NCBI GenBank assembly: GCA_020851615.1
Contig: JADZCL010000313.1
Coordinates: forward strand, 1 to 6,623
Source: Rubrivivax sp.
GTDB lineage: Bacteria; Pseudomonadota; Gammaproteobacteria; Burkholderiales; Burkholderiaceae_C
Reading direction: 5' to 3'
DNA length: 6,623 nt
In this document: positions 5,752 through 6,623 of the stretch, one piece after another
Layout of the letters: the number at the start of each line of letters is the position of its first letter
Numbering within the stretch: the first letter of the stretch is position 1
The notes under the pieces: generated by a model
What the model saw: the letters and a program-made list of their open reading frames with translations, nothing else
The model's database searches: none
What the model was told of the DNA's origin: nothing
Made by a program: the position numbers and the translations under genes

Positions 5752-6526
5752 CTCGGCCGCCACCGGCTCGCTGAAGGCAGCGCTCGAGCGTGAGGGCGCG
5801 CTGCTGCGCCTGACGCTGGCGCGGCCCAAGGCCAACATCTGTGACGCCGAGATGATCGGCGCCCTGCAGGCGGCGCTCGACGCCCAGCGCGGCAACATCG
5901 CGCTGCGCGGCGTGCTGCTCGATGCCGAAGGCCCGCATTTCAGCTTCGGCGCCAGCGTCGAGGAGCACCTGGCCGACCGCTGCGCAGGCATGCTGGCCAG
6001 CCTGCACGCGCTGATCCTCGCCCTGGCGGGCTTTCGGGTGCCCGTTCTGGTTGCCGTGCGCGGCCAGTGCCTGGGCGGCGGGCTCGAGATCGCGCTGGCC
6101 GGCGGGCCGATCTTCGCGACGGCCAATGCACAGTTCGGCCAGCCTGAGATCAAGCTGGGCGTCTTTGCGCCGGCGGCGAGTTGCCTGTTGCACTGGCGCA
6201 TGAACGCCGTCGCGGCTGAAGACCTGCTGTGCTCTGGCCGCAGCATCGACGGCACGCGGGCGCACGAGCTGGGTCTCGTGCATGCGCTGGCCGAAGACCC
6301 CGTCGCCGCAGCGCTCGCCTACTTCGACGAACACCTGGCCCCGCGCAGCGCGGCGGCCCTTGCGCATGCGCTGCAGGCCGTGCGTGGCCGGCGCCTGATC
6401 GAGCTGCGCGAAGACCTCGCGCGCGCCGAGCGTCTCTATCTCGAGAGTCTGATGCATACCCGCGACGCCAACGAGGGGCTGGCCGCCTTCCTCGCTAAGC
6501 GCGCACCAACCTGGGAGCACCGTTGA
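5744..6526 (+). CDS. dch: Cyclohexa-1,5-diene-1-carbonyl-CoA hydratase
   Basis: A 260-residue crotonase-fold hydratase that adds water to the dienoyl-CoA product of benzoyl-CoA reductase, giving 6-hydroxycyclohex-1-ene-1-carbonyl-CoA. Visible: FSFGASVEEH (66-75) and GQCLGGGLEIAL (107-118) forming the oxyanion hole, with E115, and FGQPEIKLGVFAP (131-143) with E135. Both positions equivalent to the two catalytic glutamates of enoyl-CoA hydratase are kept, unlike in neighbouring Oah. The FSFGAS and KLGVFAPAAS segments fit the Dch/BzdW group, and length is normal. The start is inside the end of oah (8-bp overlap), with AAGG at 5731-5734, 9 nt upstream. The stop overlaps the bcrC start as TGATG. 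A generic enoyl-CoA hydratase is the alternative, but context argues against it. Confidence 0.92.
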   Translation: MADSAATGSLKAALEREGALLRLTLARPKANICDAEMIGALQAALDAQRGNIALRGVLLDAEGPHFSFGASVEEHLADRCAGMLASLHALILALAGFRVPVLVAVRGQCLGGGLEIALAGGPIFATANAQFGQPEIKLGVFAPAASCLLHWRMNAVAAEDLLCSGRSIDGTRAHELGLVHALAEDPVAAALAYFDEHLAPRSAAALAHALQAVRGRRLIELREDLARAERLYLESLMHTRDANEGLAAFLAKRAPTWEHR

Positions 6527-6623
6527 TGAGCACGACCCTGCCCGAAGTCACCCGCATCGTGCAGCGCTGCGAAGCGCTGTTCGAGGACCTGCACTTCGAA
6601 AGCGTCAAACAGTGGAAGGCGGC
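6526..6623 (+). CDS. bcrC: Benzoyl-CoA reductase subunit C, N-terminal part, cut by window edge
   Basis: The window ends after 32 complete codons and two bases of this gene. My translation begins MSTTLPEVTRIVQRCEALFE and continues DLHFESVKQWKA. It matches the usual start of BcrC/BzdN/BadD proteins (a helix with RCEAL(Y/F)EDL, then xxxxQWK) as I remember them. BcrC is one of the two subunits that bind benzoyl-CoA and share a [4Fe-4S] cluster in the BcrCBAD complex, which reduces the aromatic ring with two ATP per two electrons. The cluster cysteines lie beyond the window. The ATG overlaps the dch stop by one base (TGATG), so translation is probably coupled. The rest of the reductase (bcrB, bcrA, bcrD) and a ferredoxin are expected downstream but are not visible. 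Confidence 0.85.
   Translation, partial: MSTTLPEVTRIVQRCEALFEDLHFESVKQWKA

Noticed and set aside
4579..6255. 558-codon minus-strand open frame opposite oah and dch
   Set aside because: It runs across two well-identified genes, is Ala/Val/Gly/Leu-rich without motifs, and mirrors third-codon GC bias.
5624..6520. 298-codon minus-strand open frame opposite dch
   Set aside because: Antisense to dch and the end of oah; its composition and coordinates follow the codon bias of dch, with no conserved motif.

Overview
This window is the start of an anaerobic benzoyl-CoA degradation cluster of the Thauera type (ATP-dependent, BcrCBAD class I reductase) together with a divergent operon that probably supplies its low-potential electrons. 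The DNA is GC-rich (about two thirds G+C by eye). The genes, the order had-oah-dch-bcrC and the codon use point to a facultatively anaerobic, probably denitrifying betaproteobacterium (Thauera/Azoarcus/Aromatoleum or a Burkholderiales relative). A Magnetospirillum-like alphaproteobacterium cannot be excluded from the sequence alone.

Minus strand, read right to left from 3304 to 1: korA (fused gamma-alpha 2-oxoacid:ferredoxin oxidoreductase subunit), korB (TPP and [4Fe-4S] beta subunit), a ferritin-like/rubrerythrin-like diiron protein without a rubredoxin domain, and the first 47 codons of a RidA-family gene cut by the window edge. korA/korB overlap by ATGA and korB/diiron gene by GTGA. The last gap is 16 bp, so this is a tightly coupled operon.

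Positions 3305-3539 are a divergent control region of 235 bp. It is visibly richer in A+T in its middle and holds a 22-bp imperfect dyad around a perfect 10-bp palindrome, a TGCAA-N4-GTAA direct repeat spaced 21 bp, a possible kor promoter overlapping both, and two hairpins in the had leader.

Plus strand, 3540 to the window end: had (NAD-dependent 6-hydroxycyclohex-1-ene-1-carbonyl-CoA dehydrogenase), oah (6-oxocyclohex-1-ene-1-carbonyl-CoA ring hydrolase), dch (cyclohexa-1,5-diene-1-carbonyl-CoA hydratase) and the first 32 codons of bcrC (benzoyl-CoA reductase subunit C). oah/dch overlap by 8 bp and dch/bcrC by 1 bp (TGATG).

How they fit together: benzoyl-CoA reductase reduces the aromatic ring to the dienoyl-CoA using ATP and reduced ferredoxin. 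Dch hydrates the diene, Had oxidises the alcohol to the ketone, and Oah hydrates and opens the ring to 3-hydroxypimeloyl-CoA, which is beta-oxidised to acetyl-CoA. Acetyl-CoA in the TCA cycle gives 2-oxoglutarate, and KorAB oxidises this to reduce the ferredoxin that drives the next ring reduction. The diiron and RidA proteins are not part of the known core pathway. A protective role (oxygen/peroxide, reactive intermediates) is inferred only from their position. The pathway is a known one. The least explained parts are the divergent operator region and the two accessory genes welded to korAB.
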